Assembly (NCBI RefSeq): GCF_030816965.1
Contig: NZ_JAUSYQ010000002.1
Span: forward strand, 5,739,501 to 5,803,500
Origin: Streptomyces canus
GTDB lineage: Bacteria > Actinomycetota > Actinomycetes > Streptomycetales > Streptomycetaceae
Length of the DNA stretch: 64,000 bases
Reading direction: 5' to 3'
The first letter of the stretch is position 1. Every line of letters begins with the position of its first letter. Below the pieces are notes generated by a model. It did no database searches. It had not been told where the DNA came from and saw only the letters and a program-made list of their open reading frames with translations. A program made the translations under genes and the position numbers. Shown in pieces: positions 34,733 through 43,932 of the stretch.

Positions 34733-37700
34733 TCACGGATGACGGTCGTTCGCCGTCTCGCCCGGCGTCGGGTCGGAGGCGTCCCGCAGCTCCTCCTCGA
34801 TCTGCTGGATGAGGGGGTGATCCGTGGGATGCACCCGCAGGTAGATGTCCCGTGCCGTGGTCAGGTCCTCGCGCCAGCGGAGCGGCCGGCCCCCGCTCCC
34901 CTTGCGGATCAGGGCCCGGCGGTGACGGGCCTCGGCCACATAGGGGTGCTGGGAGCCGTACTTCTCGGTGTAGATCCGGATGGCGTTCTTGACCTCCGTC
35001 AACGCCGCCTCGCTGTTGCCCTGGTCGTGGAGGAGATGCGAGTAGCGCACCAGTGCGCAGGCCCGGTCCGGGTGGTCCCGGTCCCCGTCCATGTGGGGGG
35101 CGGACAGCACCTGGTCGAAGATCCGTTTCGCCTCGGCGAGGAGACGCTCGGCCTCCCGTTCCCCCGGTGAGGAACGCTCGCGCGCGGGGGAGCGCCGGTC
35201 GTCCCGTCCCCGGTACCTCGCCGCCCGCTGCCTGAGCGTCTCGCCCAGATGAACGGACGAGGAGAGAACGACCGGATGGCCCACCGCGTAGCCGGCACAC
35301 TCCAGGACGTCCAGCGCGCTCCGCAGGTGTTTCTCGGCTCACTCCAGGTCGTGGGAGTCCAACAGGGCCAGCCCGAGCGCCTGGTGGACGAACGCCGTAC
35401 GGTTGCGTCGCGCGGGCTCGCCGTCCCCCGGTGCCCGCTCCAGCAGCTGCAGTGCCTCCCGGTGCAGGTCCAGCGCCTCACCGAGCCGCCCCTGCCGCCA
35501 GCGGACGAGGCCGAGGTCGCACAGACCGTCGGCGATCTTCACCGGGTCGGTCTCGGACAGTCTCCGCAGGCGCAGCAGTGTCTGGGCCGCAGCCTCGGAC
35601 GCCCCGTCGAAGTCACCGAGTTCGCGCAGGACCCGCCCCAGTTGCATGCGGCTCTCCAGCGTGCGCGGGTCGCGGTCGCCGTCGAGACGCAGCCGTATCT
35701 TGAGCGCGTCCTCGGCGAAACTGCGCGCCTCGGGCAGCTCGGCACTCAGTACCTTGAGCCGGCTGAGGGACACCAGGGTGTTGGCGACGAGCGAGTTCTG
35801 GCGGCCCCAGAGATTCTCCCGCTGGCGGAGGGCGTCCATCAGCAGCCGCTCCGCCTCGGTGCGGTCGCCCTGCACACGGAAGTACTCGCCCATGCTCTGC
35901 AGCAGGGTGGAGGTGTTCTCGTCGACGACCCCGAGTCTTCCGCAGTGGTCGAGCACCACCCGGGCATGCGGGAGCAGTTCGACGCACTGGGGCCAGGTGC
36001 TCTCCTGCTCCGGGTCCTCCGGGAACCAGCCGTTGACCAGGCACACCGCGGCGGCCGCGTGGAAGGTCTGTTCCGCCTCCGGCATCTCCTCGCGGATCAC
36101 CGCCTGCACCTGGGTGTGCATCACGAGCTTCGCCTCTCCCGTGAGCAGCGAGGAGTTCCTGGCCGTGTCCTTGATACGGCGGTCGCGCGACGGCTGTACC
36201 ACCCCCTCGGCGAGGGGCCTCGGCAGGAGGTCGGTGCGCTGTCTGTCGGCTTCGAAGAAGTAGCTGGGTATGCCCTGCGGTGCGAGGAAGGCGCACAGAC
36301 GCAGCAGCAGCCCCGCGAGCGCGTCCTTCGTCTCGGCCTGGTTGAAGGAGTGGATCCAGGCCGGGGCACCGCTCGGGCTCGTCTCCGCGCGGGCGGACGG
36401 ATCGACCTGCGAGGGAAGGTCCAGGGCCTGGAGGTACGCGTCGATGTCGGGCTCGTCGCGCAGGGAGGCCGCCGCGGGTTCCAGTGCCAGGGGCAGCCGT
36501 CCCAGCCGGTCGACGATCTTCGCCAGTCCGGCTTCGTCGTCGATCCCGCTCTCGTTGCGCAGGAAGGACACGGCCTCCTCCGCGGTGAACGCCTCCAGGG
36601 CGATGCGGTGGTGGGGAGCGCTGCGCTGCCAGACGGGGTTGACGGAGGTGATCAGAACCTGGCCGCCGTTTCCGGTGTCGGGCAGCAACTGCCGGATGGT
36701 GGAGTCGTCCTCCGCCCCGTCGTAGATCAACAGCGCCCTGGTCCTCGGTAACTCGTTGGACAGCAGGTGCTGGAGCGTCTGTTCGGGATCGCGGTCCTCG
36801 TGCTGTGCCCGCGCACCCGTCTGCTGGTCGCGCAGGTCCTGGAGCCTGTGCGCCAGGGCGAGGAGACTGGCGCGGGCGGTCGGGGCGTGGGCCGCCTCGA
36901 CCCGCCAGATGACGTCGAACAGATCCTCGTACCGGCGGGCGTACTCCAGGGCCAGCCGCGTCTTGCCGATACCGCTGAGGCCGTGGATCGCGCAGGTGCG
37001 CCCGCCGCCCGAGACGTTCACCGTGCCGAGGACCGCGCGCAGCAGGGCGAGCTCCTCGCGCCGCGCCGCGAAGTGCGACACCGCCCGTCTGTCGAAGTTG
37101 GTGACGAGGGGCCCGAGGGCCGGATAGCGCGGTTCGACCTCGCCGACCACGTGGGAGGCCGTGTACTCCGGCAGGGGGACCGCGCCGGCCTGGTGCAGCC
37201 GTGCGTCGATGGTGGCCGCCGCGTCGTCGGCCGTACGGCCGGCCAGCGTCAACACCTCACAACCGGCCCATCGCGTCAACGGGGGATCGTGGTGCGTGGT
37301 CACCAGGGCGAGTACGGACTTGCCGCGAGCGCGGGCCACGCGCGTGTGCTCGGTCGGGTGAGGCGTGTCGTCCAACGCCCGGGACACGATGATGAGTTCA
37401 TGATCGGGAGCGACCTCCGGGGGAGGCGGCACCAGCTGCTCCGCCGGCGCCCACGGCCGGGTGGAGGTGAGATACCCGATCCGTCTGAGCCGCCAGGCCA
37501 CCCAGTGTGCCCAGGGTTCGTCGCCGTGCGGATGGCTGATCAGCACCTGCGGCGGAGTACCCGCGGCGCGCGCCCGCAAGGAGTTCCCCGAGTAGGCGCC
37601 GAGACCGGTGCCCGCGGCCAGCAGGCAGATCACCAGGAACTGCGCCCATCCGCCGACGAACCTGACCCCGGCGAGGGCGCCCGCGGCCACGGCCGCGCCC

Positions 37701-37753
37701 GTGACAGCCAGCACCTGGTCCAGACGTCGCTTGCCCCGACTGTTACGGCGCAT
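34733..37753 (-). pseudogene. Membrane TIR-like/STAND/TPR protein interrupted by an in-frame TGA
   Basis: Start ATG 37753 with GGGGGG five bases upstream. Two membrane segments lie at residues 13-50, then a TIR-like region ('QVLISHPHGDEPWAHWVAWRL', 'HELIIVSRALDD'), then an NB-ARC NTPase ('CAIHGLSGIGKTRLALEYA', 'RALLIYDGAEDDSTIRQLL') and TPRs. After 804 residues 'LLDSHDLE' meets TGA (35339-35341), and the same frame resumes at once with 'AEKHLRSALDVLECAGYAVGH' and 201 residues of further TPR to the stop at 34733. A Gly GGA to TGA change is the simplest cause. The first 804 residues could still be made. Confidence 0.8.
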
Positions 37754-38036
37754 GGGATCCCCCCGCCCGACACCGTTCCCCCATGTGAGGCAACAATTAT
37801 GGGGCGAAGAACGCCTTTTGGCGCCCCCGTTGCACAACTCACCCGCCGGTGGCTCGCCCGACCTCGCATGATGGCTGCGGCGGCGGCCAGCCGTTATCGT
37901 GACTCCCCATCAAGCGGCTGCCTCGGGTGTTTTCTCCGACGACCGCCCTCGCCACTTGCGAGGATGCGACGACCGCCCGACGGGCCGGACCGGCATGGTC
38001 GCAGTGGGCCTCGCGGTGCTTTGGAAAGGTACTTCA

Positions 38037-40214
38037 GTGAACGACTCCGCCTCCCCTCAGACGGGCCGTCAGCCGTTTCTGGACGCTACGGTGATCTGCC
38101 TGTCCGCGCCGTCGTTCGCGATGTCGTCCGAGGACGGACAGCTGCGGGGAGCCGGGATCGACGGCTTCTACGACCAGGACCGAAGGCTGCTGCACACGCT
38201 CAGGCTGCTCGTCGACGGCCAGGAGCCGGAACACGTCGCCCATCGCCCCGAGGGTTCCCGGGAAGCGCTGTTCAGGGCGGTGTGCCGGTCCTCGGAGGAC
38301 CCGACGTCGGCTCCCTGGCTGCTGGTCGCGCGGGAGCGCGCCGTACGGCGTCCGGACCGGGGCGAGTCGGGCGATGCCGTTCTGTTGCAGAACGTCAGCG
38401 GCCGGACGGCCCGGTGCACCGTCTCGGTGGTGGCCGCCACCGATCTCGCCGACGTCGCCACGATCAAGGCGGGCCTGTCGGTCGACGACGTTCCCTGCGA
38501 GCAGGTGGAGGGCGTGGTCCCCGCGGTGCGGTGGCACAGCCCGCACGACAACAGCGAGGTCGTGCTGCGGATCGAGCCCGTACGGCCGGACGCGGGCGGG
38601 CCGCTGCCGCGGATCACGCCGGTCGAAGGCCGGCCCGGGCAGGTGGAGTTCCGCTGGGAGCTGCTGCTGCGGCCGGACGAGGAGTGGTCCGTACACCTGC
38701 TGGTGCAGGGCAAGACCACGACCGTGGCGGGCTATCCGGTGCCGCCGCGGCAGGGCACCCCCTGGCAGCGGGCCGAGGTGGACGGGCACGAGCGCATGGC
38801 CGCGCTGCTGGAGCGGGCTCTGGCCGATCTGGAGGCGTTGCGGCTCGCCGATCGGAACAGCTCCGCCGAAGAGCGTGAGGATCAGTTCGTGGCCGCGGGC
38901 TGCCCCTGGTTCCTGGGCCTGTTCGGCCGGGACAGCATCTGGGCGGCCCGCATGATGCTCCCGTTCGGGACCGGGCTGGCCCGCGGCACGCTCTGGGCCC
39001 TGGCCAGGCGCCAGGGCACGCGCCACGACTCGTTCACGGACGAGGCGCCGGGCAGGATCCTGCACGAGTTGCGGCCCGCGGAGACGCGCCACGGAGACGG
39101 CATGGTGTTGCCTGCCCGCTACTACGCGTCGGTGGACGCGACTCCTCTGTTCGTCGTGCTCCTGCACGAGGCATGGAAATGGGGCCTCGCCGAGGAGGAC
39201 GTCAGGTCGTTGCTGCCGTATGCCCGGGCCGCCATGGGCTGGGTCGAGCAGGCGATGGGCGGCAATGACCTGATCAGCTACGGCAAAGGCCGGGCGGACG
39301 GGCTGCTCCACCAGGGGTGGAAGGACTCGCCCGACGCGATCCGTGACGCGGAGGGACGGCGTGTCGACCCCCCCATCGCCCTGTGCGAGGTGCAGGGATA
39401 CGCCTATCAGGCCGCCATGGGATACGCCGAACTCCTCACCGCTTTGGCGGGAGAGGAGAAGGAGGCCGAACGGTGGCGGGAACGGGCGGAGCGGTTGCGC
39501 GCCGCCTTTCACCGGTTCTTCTGGATCGACGGTCCGGACGGCCGACGTTATCCGGCCATCGCCGTCGACGGGAGCGGGCAGCCCGTCACCGGCCCGGCCT
39601 CCAACATGGGGCACCTGCTGAACTCCGGCATCCTCCAGGACGACAAGGAACACCGGTGGGTGGCTGAGGCGCTCATGTCGGACGAACTGCGGACTCCCTG
39701 GGGAATCCGCACCCGATCCGCGCAGCTGGCCGGATTCAATCCGTTCAGCTACCACGGCGGATCGGTCTGGGCGCACGACTCCGCCATCGCCGTGCACGGG
39801 CTCGCCACCACGGGTTTCGTCGAGGAGGCCGCGACTCTGCTGGGTGGCATGCTCGACGCGGCCGCACACTTCGACTACCGGCTGCCCGAGCTCTACGCGG
39901 CCTACCCGTCGTCCCGGTTCGGGCAGCCGGCGCCGTATCCCCCCTCCTGCCGGCCGCAGGCGTGGGCGGCGGCGTCCGCGGCACTGCTCTGCTCCGCGAT
40001 GCTTCGGGTGGACGCCGACGTTCCCGGCCGGCGGCTGACGCTACGGCCGATCGCGCCCTCACTCATGGCACTGAATTCCCCCTACTCTGTTCGGGGATTG
40101 AGGCTCGGCGAACGCTCGGTCGACGTGCGCGTGGACATCCACGGCGGCACGGAAGTGCTGGGTGTCGACGACGAGGAGTGGCGTATCGACGTGTCCGGGT
40201 CCCGCACGACCTGA
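38037..40214 (+). CDS. Glycogen debranching enzyme-like (amylo-alpha-1,6-glucosidase-type) protein
   Basis: 725 aa from GTG 38037 (GAAAGG eight bases upstream). The N-terminal domain ('MSSEDGQLRGAGIDGFYDQDRR' in parts, 'WLLVARERAVRR') matches the glycogen-debranching N-terminal family. The C-terminal (alpha/alpha)6 catalytic barrel has 'FLGLFGRDSIWAARMMLPFG', 'DLISYGKGRADGLLHQGWKD', 'WGIRTRSAQLAGFNPFSYHGGSVW'. Acid residues in 'GWKDS' and 'HDSAIA' fit GH15/GH133-like catalysis. It probably removes or trims alpha-glucosides in the cytoplasm. The GT4 gene follows after 31 bp and is probably co-transcribed. Confidence 0.85.
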   Translation: MNDSASPQTGRQPFLDATVICLSAPSFAMSSEDGQLRGAGIDGFYDQDRRLLHTLRLLVDGQEPEHVAHRPEGSREALFRAVCRSSEDPTSAPWLLVARERAVRRPDRGESGDAVLLQNVSGRTARCTVSVVAATDLADVATIKAGLSVDDVPCEQVEGVVPAVRWHSPHDNSEVVLRIEPVRPDAGGPLPRITPVEGRPGQVEFRWELLLRPDEEWSVHLLVQGKTTTVAGYPVPPRQGTPWQRAEVDGHERMAALLERALADLEALRLADRNSSAEEREDQFVAAGCPWFLGLFGRDSIWAARMMLPFGTGLARGTLWALARRQGTRHDSFTDEAPGRILHELRPAETRHGDGMVLPARYYASVDATPLFVVLLHEAWKWGLAEEDVRSLLPYARAAMGWVEQAMGGNDLISYGKGRADGLLHQGWKDSPDAIRDAEGRRVDPPIALCEVQGYAYQAAMGYAELLTALAGEEKEAERWRERAERLRAAFHRFFWIDGPDGRRYPAIAVDGSGQPVTGPASNMGHLLNSGILQDDKEHRWVAEALMSDELRTPWGIRTRSAQLAGFNPFSYHGGSVWAHDSAIAVHGLATTGFVEEAATLLGGMLDAAAHFDYRLPELYAAYPSSRFGQPAPYPPSCRPQAWAAASAALLCSAMLRVDADVPGRRLTLRPIAPSLMALNSPYSVRGLRLGERSVDVRVDIHGGTEVLGVDDEEWRIDVSGSRTT

Positions 40215-40245
40215 CGCAGAACGGTCCCCGACGAGAGGGAGATAC

Positions 40246-41460
40246 GTGATAGGCGGTGGGCCAACAGAAACGCGGTGCTCCATAGCCCTCGTGCACTGGG
40301 CCTTTCCGCCTACGGTCGGAGGCGTCGAGTCACATCTGGCCGACTACGCCGCCCTGTTGGCGCGCAGGGGCTACCGAGTGACCCTGCTCACCGGCGAGCC
40401 CCGGCCACAGGCGGTCGACCAGGTCGACATCCTCACCCACCCCCTGCTGCGGCTGGCCGAGTACCACCGCACCGCCCGGGACCGGGGGACAAAGAGGTTG
40501 ACGCCGCTCGAACAGCGTCAGGCCGCGGAACTGCTGGACTGGCTTGCGCGGACCGTGGACAGCCGTGGCATACAGATCGTGCACGGACACAACCTGCACC
40601 ACTTCTCGCCCGTACCCGCTCTGGCGCTGAGCCGGCTGCGGGAGCGTACCGGCATGCCCTTGCTGCACACGTACCACAGCATCTGGCCGGAGGATCCCTG
40701 GACGGCTCAGTTCTGCCGGTCATGGGACGGCCACTACGTGGTGTCGGACTACCTCGCGTTCGCCTGCCGTACGCATCTGGGCATCCGCGCCCGGCGCACC
40801 TATCTCGGGATCGCCACCAGCCGCTTCCGCGATCTGCCACCGGCCCGCGACAACGGCTCCAGCACCGTGCTGCTGCCCGCTCGTCTCATTCCGGACAAGG
40901 GCGCGGAGCTGGCGGTCCGCATGGTGGGCCGACTCCGGCAGACGGGTCTGTCCGTCCGCCTCGTGCTGACCAGCCCGCACGAGGTCGTGGACTGGCACGA
41001 GGAACAGCAGGGGTTCCTGCTGCGGCTCAACCGGCTGATCGACGATCTGAACCTGCGCTCCCATGTGGATCTGGTACCTACCCCCAAGGAGCTCATGCCA
41101 CGGCTGTACGCACAGTCCCACGTGGTCGTGTACCCGTCCGACTATCCCGAGCCGCTCGGGCTGGCACCGCTGGAGGCGATGTCCGCCGGACGGCCCGTCG
41201 TCGTCACGGCGACGGGTGGTCTGCCGGAAGCCGTCATCCACGGCGGGACGGGGTACGTCGTGACGCCCGGAGACCTCGATCAGCTGGGTGAGCGGGTGCG
41301 GAGTCTGATCCTCGACCCGGAGCTCTCCAGCCGGCTGGGACAGCAGGGACGCAGGCATGTGGAGCGTCAGTTCAACCTCCACACCTACGTCGACAAGATG
41401 TCCACGCAGTACTCGGCCTTGGTGGAGGACCGCGTCGAAGGCCTGCCCCGGAGCGGTTAG
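40246..41460 (+). CDS. GT4-family glycosyltransferase
   Basis: 404 aa from GTG 40246 (GAGAGGGAG upstream). GT-B fold with N-terminal 'PPTVGGVESHLADYAALLARRG' and donor-domain 'LLPARLIPDKGAELAVRMV', then 'EPLGLAPLEAMSAGRPVVVT', which includes the E-x7-E motif of retaining GT4 enzymes. The donor is a nucleotide sugar; the acceptor is unknown. Co-transcription with the debranching-like gene suggests glucan or storage-carbohydrate work. Confidence 0.88.
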   Translation: MIGGGPTETRCSIALVHWAFPPTVGGVESHLADYAALLARRGYRVTLLTGEPRPQAVDQVDILTHPLLRLAEYHRTARDRGTKRLTPLEQRQAAELLDWLARTVDSRGIQIVHGHNLHHFSPVPALALSRLRERTGMPLLHTYHSIWPEDPWTAQFCRSWDGHYVVSDYLAFACRTHLGIRARRTYLGIATSRFRDLPPARDNGSSTVLLPARLIPDKGAELAVRMVGRLRQTGLSVRLVLTSPHEVVDWHEEQQGFLLRLNRLIDDLNLRSHVDLVPTPKELMPRLYAQSHVVVYPSDYPEPLGLAPLEAMSAGRPVVVTATGGLPEAVIHGGTGYVVTPGDLDQLGERVRSLILDPELSSRLGQQGRRHVERQFNLHTYVDKMSTQYSALVEDRVEGLPRSG

Positions 41461-41854
41461 GCCACCCGGCGTCGTCACCGGCGGGCACGGCTCGACACCG
41501 CAGCGGGCGGGGACGGCTCGCTCACCTGCACCGCGGGCGTCGGCGACGACTCCGCCCGCGGCCTCGGGGTCCTGGTCCGGCCCACCGGTTCGAAGCTCGG
41601 CCCGACCGAGGCAAAGTCGTGGTCCGCGGAGAGTGCCGTCACCTCTGATGTGACCCGCCGGCCTCACGGCACCGGGCCGGCGATGGGCATCCTGCTGTGG
41701 ATCCCCGGGATCGGAGCGTCCGCGATGAGACGGCGCGGGAGCCCCCGCAGGACCGTCCCGGGCCGTTGTTTACGTGTTACCGCCAATAACCGCCGGCCCG
41801 CTTTGGCGGTCCGCTGCCCTGCGCCACCGACCGGGACCCGGCTAGCGTCCCGGC
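41461..41854. other. 394-bp region with weak coding traces
   Basis: One frame (about 41490-41680) has coding-like third positions and 'RLDTAAGGDGSLTCTAGVGDD'-type sequence but no start or family; it may be a remnant. An inverted repeat CCGCCAA (41780-41786) / TTGGCGG (41803-41809) precedes the small gene at 41855. Confidence 0.35.
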
Positions 41855-42049
41855 ATGAGGCGACGCAAGCGCATCGGAACGAGCCGTGCCGTGTCCTTAC
41901 GACGCGTGCGGGACAGGTCGATCCAACGCCGGGAGGACATCCGGCCCGGCGGCTGGACCAGACGGTTCGGGCGCCGGGCCGAGCAGGCCCGGCCCTGGCT
42001 CCAGTTCCTCGCGGATCTCGCCACGCTGCTCGCGCGGCTGGTCCGGTAG
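41855..42049 (+). CDS. Possible small basic protein
   Basis: 64 codons from ATG 41855, strongly Arg-rich ('RRREDIRPGGWTRRFGRRAEQARPW' in parts), ending in a hydrophobic helix 'LQFLADLATLLARLVR'. No ribosome site is present, but TAGCGT stands eight bases before the ATG and could be a -10 box for a leaderless transcript. Arg-rich frames arise easily in GC-rich noncoding DNA, so this is tentative. Confidence 0.35.
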   Translation: MRRRKRIGTSRAVSLRRVRDRSIQRREDIRPGGWTRRFGRRAEQARPWLQFLADLATLLARLVR

Positions 42050-42161
42050 CCGGTCCGGGGACTGGGACGCCTGGTCCCTGACGCCGTGTCCGCACGGACA
42101 TCCGCCGCCCTGACCGTCACCATGGGATGGACGGGGCTGGACCAGTGCGCGGAGGAGCCGT

Positions 42162-42584
42162 ATGTCAGGAACCGGGCCGGCGGGCGGCTACTCCGCCACG
42201 CCCCTCGCCAAGAAGCTCGGCATCAAGGCGGGGCACCGGGTACGGCTCGACGGCGCGCCCGACGGGTGGGACATCCCCGGGCTGCCCGACGACTGCGATG
42301 TCGCCGCCGGCGGTTCGCACGGCGCGGACGTCGTCCTCACCTTCCATCGCGAGTACGCGCGGCTCGCGGCCGAGGCGGACGGACTGGTCGCCGGCCTCGC
42401 GGACGACGCCGCACTGTGGATCGCCTGGCCGCGCAGAGCCGCCGGACATGTCAGTGACATCACCGAGAACGCCCTGCGGGAGGTCTTCCTTCCGCTCGGT
42501 GTCGTCGACGTGAAGGTCGCGGCGCTGGGGGAGGACTGGTCGGGGCTGAAGTTCGTGCGGCGGAGGGAGAACCGGCGGGGGTGA
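42162..42584 (+). CDS. DUF3052-family protein
   Basis: 140 aa from ATG 42162 (GGAGGAG nearby). The family motifs are present: 'GYSATPLAKKLGIKAGHRV' at the N-terminus, 'WIAWPRRAAGHVSDITENALRE' mid-protein and 'LGVVDVKVAALGEDWSGLKFV' at the end. DUF3052 proteins are small cytoplasmic actinobacterial proteins of unknown biochemical role. This gene stands alone between the GT4 and GT2 genes. Confidence 0.88.
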   Translation: MSGTGPAGGYSATPLAKKLGIKAGHRVRLDGAPDGWDIPGLPDDCDVAAGGSHGADVVLTFHREYARLAAEADGLVAGLADDAALWIAWPRRAAGHVSDITENALREVFLPLGVVDVKVAALGEDWSGLKFVRRRENRRG

Positions 42585-42675
42585 GACACGGTGGGCCGTT
42601 CGAGGGATTCCTGCACCCGTGAACGGCTAGCATCGCGCCGGTTGATGCCTGTCGGACGAGGGGACGAGGTGGGAG

Positions 42676-43569
42676 ATGGGCGCGCCGAGGGTCGCCGTCG
42701 CCGTGGTGACCATGGGGAACCGGCCCGACGAGGTCGACGCCCTGCTGCGGTCCGTGGCCAAGCAGGACATCGCCCCGGCCCGGATCGTGATCGTGGGCAA
42801 CGGCTGCCGGCTGCCCGAGTTCGCCGAGCGGCTCTCCCTGCCCGGCGAGGTCACCGCCCTCGACGTCGAGGAGAACCTCGGCTGCCCCGGCGGCCGGAAC
42901 GTGGCGCTCGCCCGGCTGCGGGAGTTCGGCGACGTGGACGTCGTGGTGGAACTCGACGACGACGGCCTGCTCGTGGACGCCGATGTGCTGCGCCGCGTAC
43001 AGGAGTTGTTCGCGGCCGACGAGCGTCTCGGCATCGTCGGCTTCCGTATCGCCGACGAGAGCGGCGAGACCCAGCAGCGGCACGTGCCCCGCGTCGGCGC
43101 CTCCGATCCGATGCGCGGCGGCTATGTCACCGGGTTCCTGGGCGGCGGGCACGCCTTCCGCATGGCCATGCTCGCCGAGACCGGGGACTGGCCCGCCGAG
43201 TTCTTCTTCGCCCACGAGGAGACCGACCTGGCCTGGCGGGCCGCCGACCGCGGCTGGCACATCCTGTACGCGCCCGAACTGCTGCTCCAGCACCCGAGGA
43301 CCTCACCGGCCCGGCACGCCATCTACTACCGGGTCAACGCCCGCAACCGCGTCTGGCTGGTGCGCCGCCGGCTGCCCCTGCCGCTCATCCCGGTGCACCT
43401 CGGCGTGTGGACGGCGCTCACCCTGCTGCGGACCTGGTCGGCGAGTGGACTGCGCGCCTGGTTCGGCGGGTTCGTCGAGGGCCTGCGGGAACCGGCCGGC
43501 GAACGGCGGCCGATGCGGTGGCGAACGGTGTGGCACCTCACCCGGCTGGGACGCCCGCCCGTGATCTGA
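42676..43569 (+). CDS. GT2-family glycosyltransferase
   Basis: 297 aa from ATG 42676. GT-A fold: 'VAVAVVTMGNRPDEVDALLRSV', 'NLGCPGGRNVAL', the Asp-rich metal site 'VVVELDDDGLLVD', and acceptor-side 'FFFAHEETDLAWRAADRGW', which carries the catalytic E-D motif. The C-terminus has a hydrophobic 'LIPVHLGVWTALTLLRTW' that may attach to the membrane. It may glycosylate a cell-wall or exopolysaccharide acceptor; the target is not readable. A clear hairpin follows. Confidence 0.9.
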   Translation: MGAPRVAVAVVTMGNRPDEVDALLRSVAKQDIAPARIVIVGNGCRLPEFAERLSLPGEVTALDVEENLGCPGGRNVALARLREFGDVDVVVELDDDGLLVDADVLRRVQELFAADERLGIVGFRIADESGETQQRHVPRVGASDPMRGGYVTGFLGGGHAFRMAMLAETGDWPAEFFFAHEETDLAWRAADRGWHILYAPELLLQHPRTSPARHAIYYRVNARNRVWLVRRRLPLPLIPVHLGVWTALTLLRTWSASGLRAWFGGFVEGLREPAGERRPMRWRTVWHLTRLGRPPVI

Positions 43570-43594
43570 GGGCTCATGGTCCCGAGGACAGGAC

Positions 43595-43633
43595 GAGGGC
43601 CCCGGTCGTTCACCTCCGCCGACCGGGACCCTC
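43595..43633 (+). terminator. Hairpin terminator after the GT2 gene
   Basis: Arms 43595-43608 and 43620-43633 pair at 13 of 14 positions around an 11-base loop. No T-run follows. Confidence 0.75.
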
Positions 43634-43932
43634 TCGCGTCCCACGGATCCGGCCGCGACGGCGACACTCCCCCGAGTTGCGCGTCGTACGCGCGCGCCCT
43701 CGGGCCAGATCCGATGTAGTGATCACATCAGGTTGCGCCAACAAATCGCTAACATTGGCCAACGCATCTATGTTTTGTGGTTCGCCGGTTGGCGCGAAGT
43801 CGACGGCAGCAATGGGGAACTGACTGTGTGCAGGGCCGGGAGCGGTAGCGGATTCCGGCAGCGGCCTGCGTCGGACGGCTGGCGGGAAACCGCCGTGGAG
43901 AGGGCGGAAATCCGCCAGAAGTGGGCGGCGTG
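43634..43932. promoter_or_regulatory. Control region before the second SARP gene
   Basis: A locally AT-rich stretch (about 43715-43790) with two GCCAAC elements 21 bp apart is the likely promoter. A 66-codon frame from TTG 43733 runs through here into the SARP start; it lacks a ribosome site and I do not call it. Confidence 0.45.

Noticed and set aside
35339..35341. Selenocysteine or programmed read-through at the in-frame TGA
   Set aside because: The position is inside a TPR repeat where Gly is expected, with no catalytic Cys-like context and no visible downstream hairpin of the needed type.
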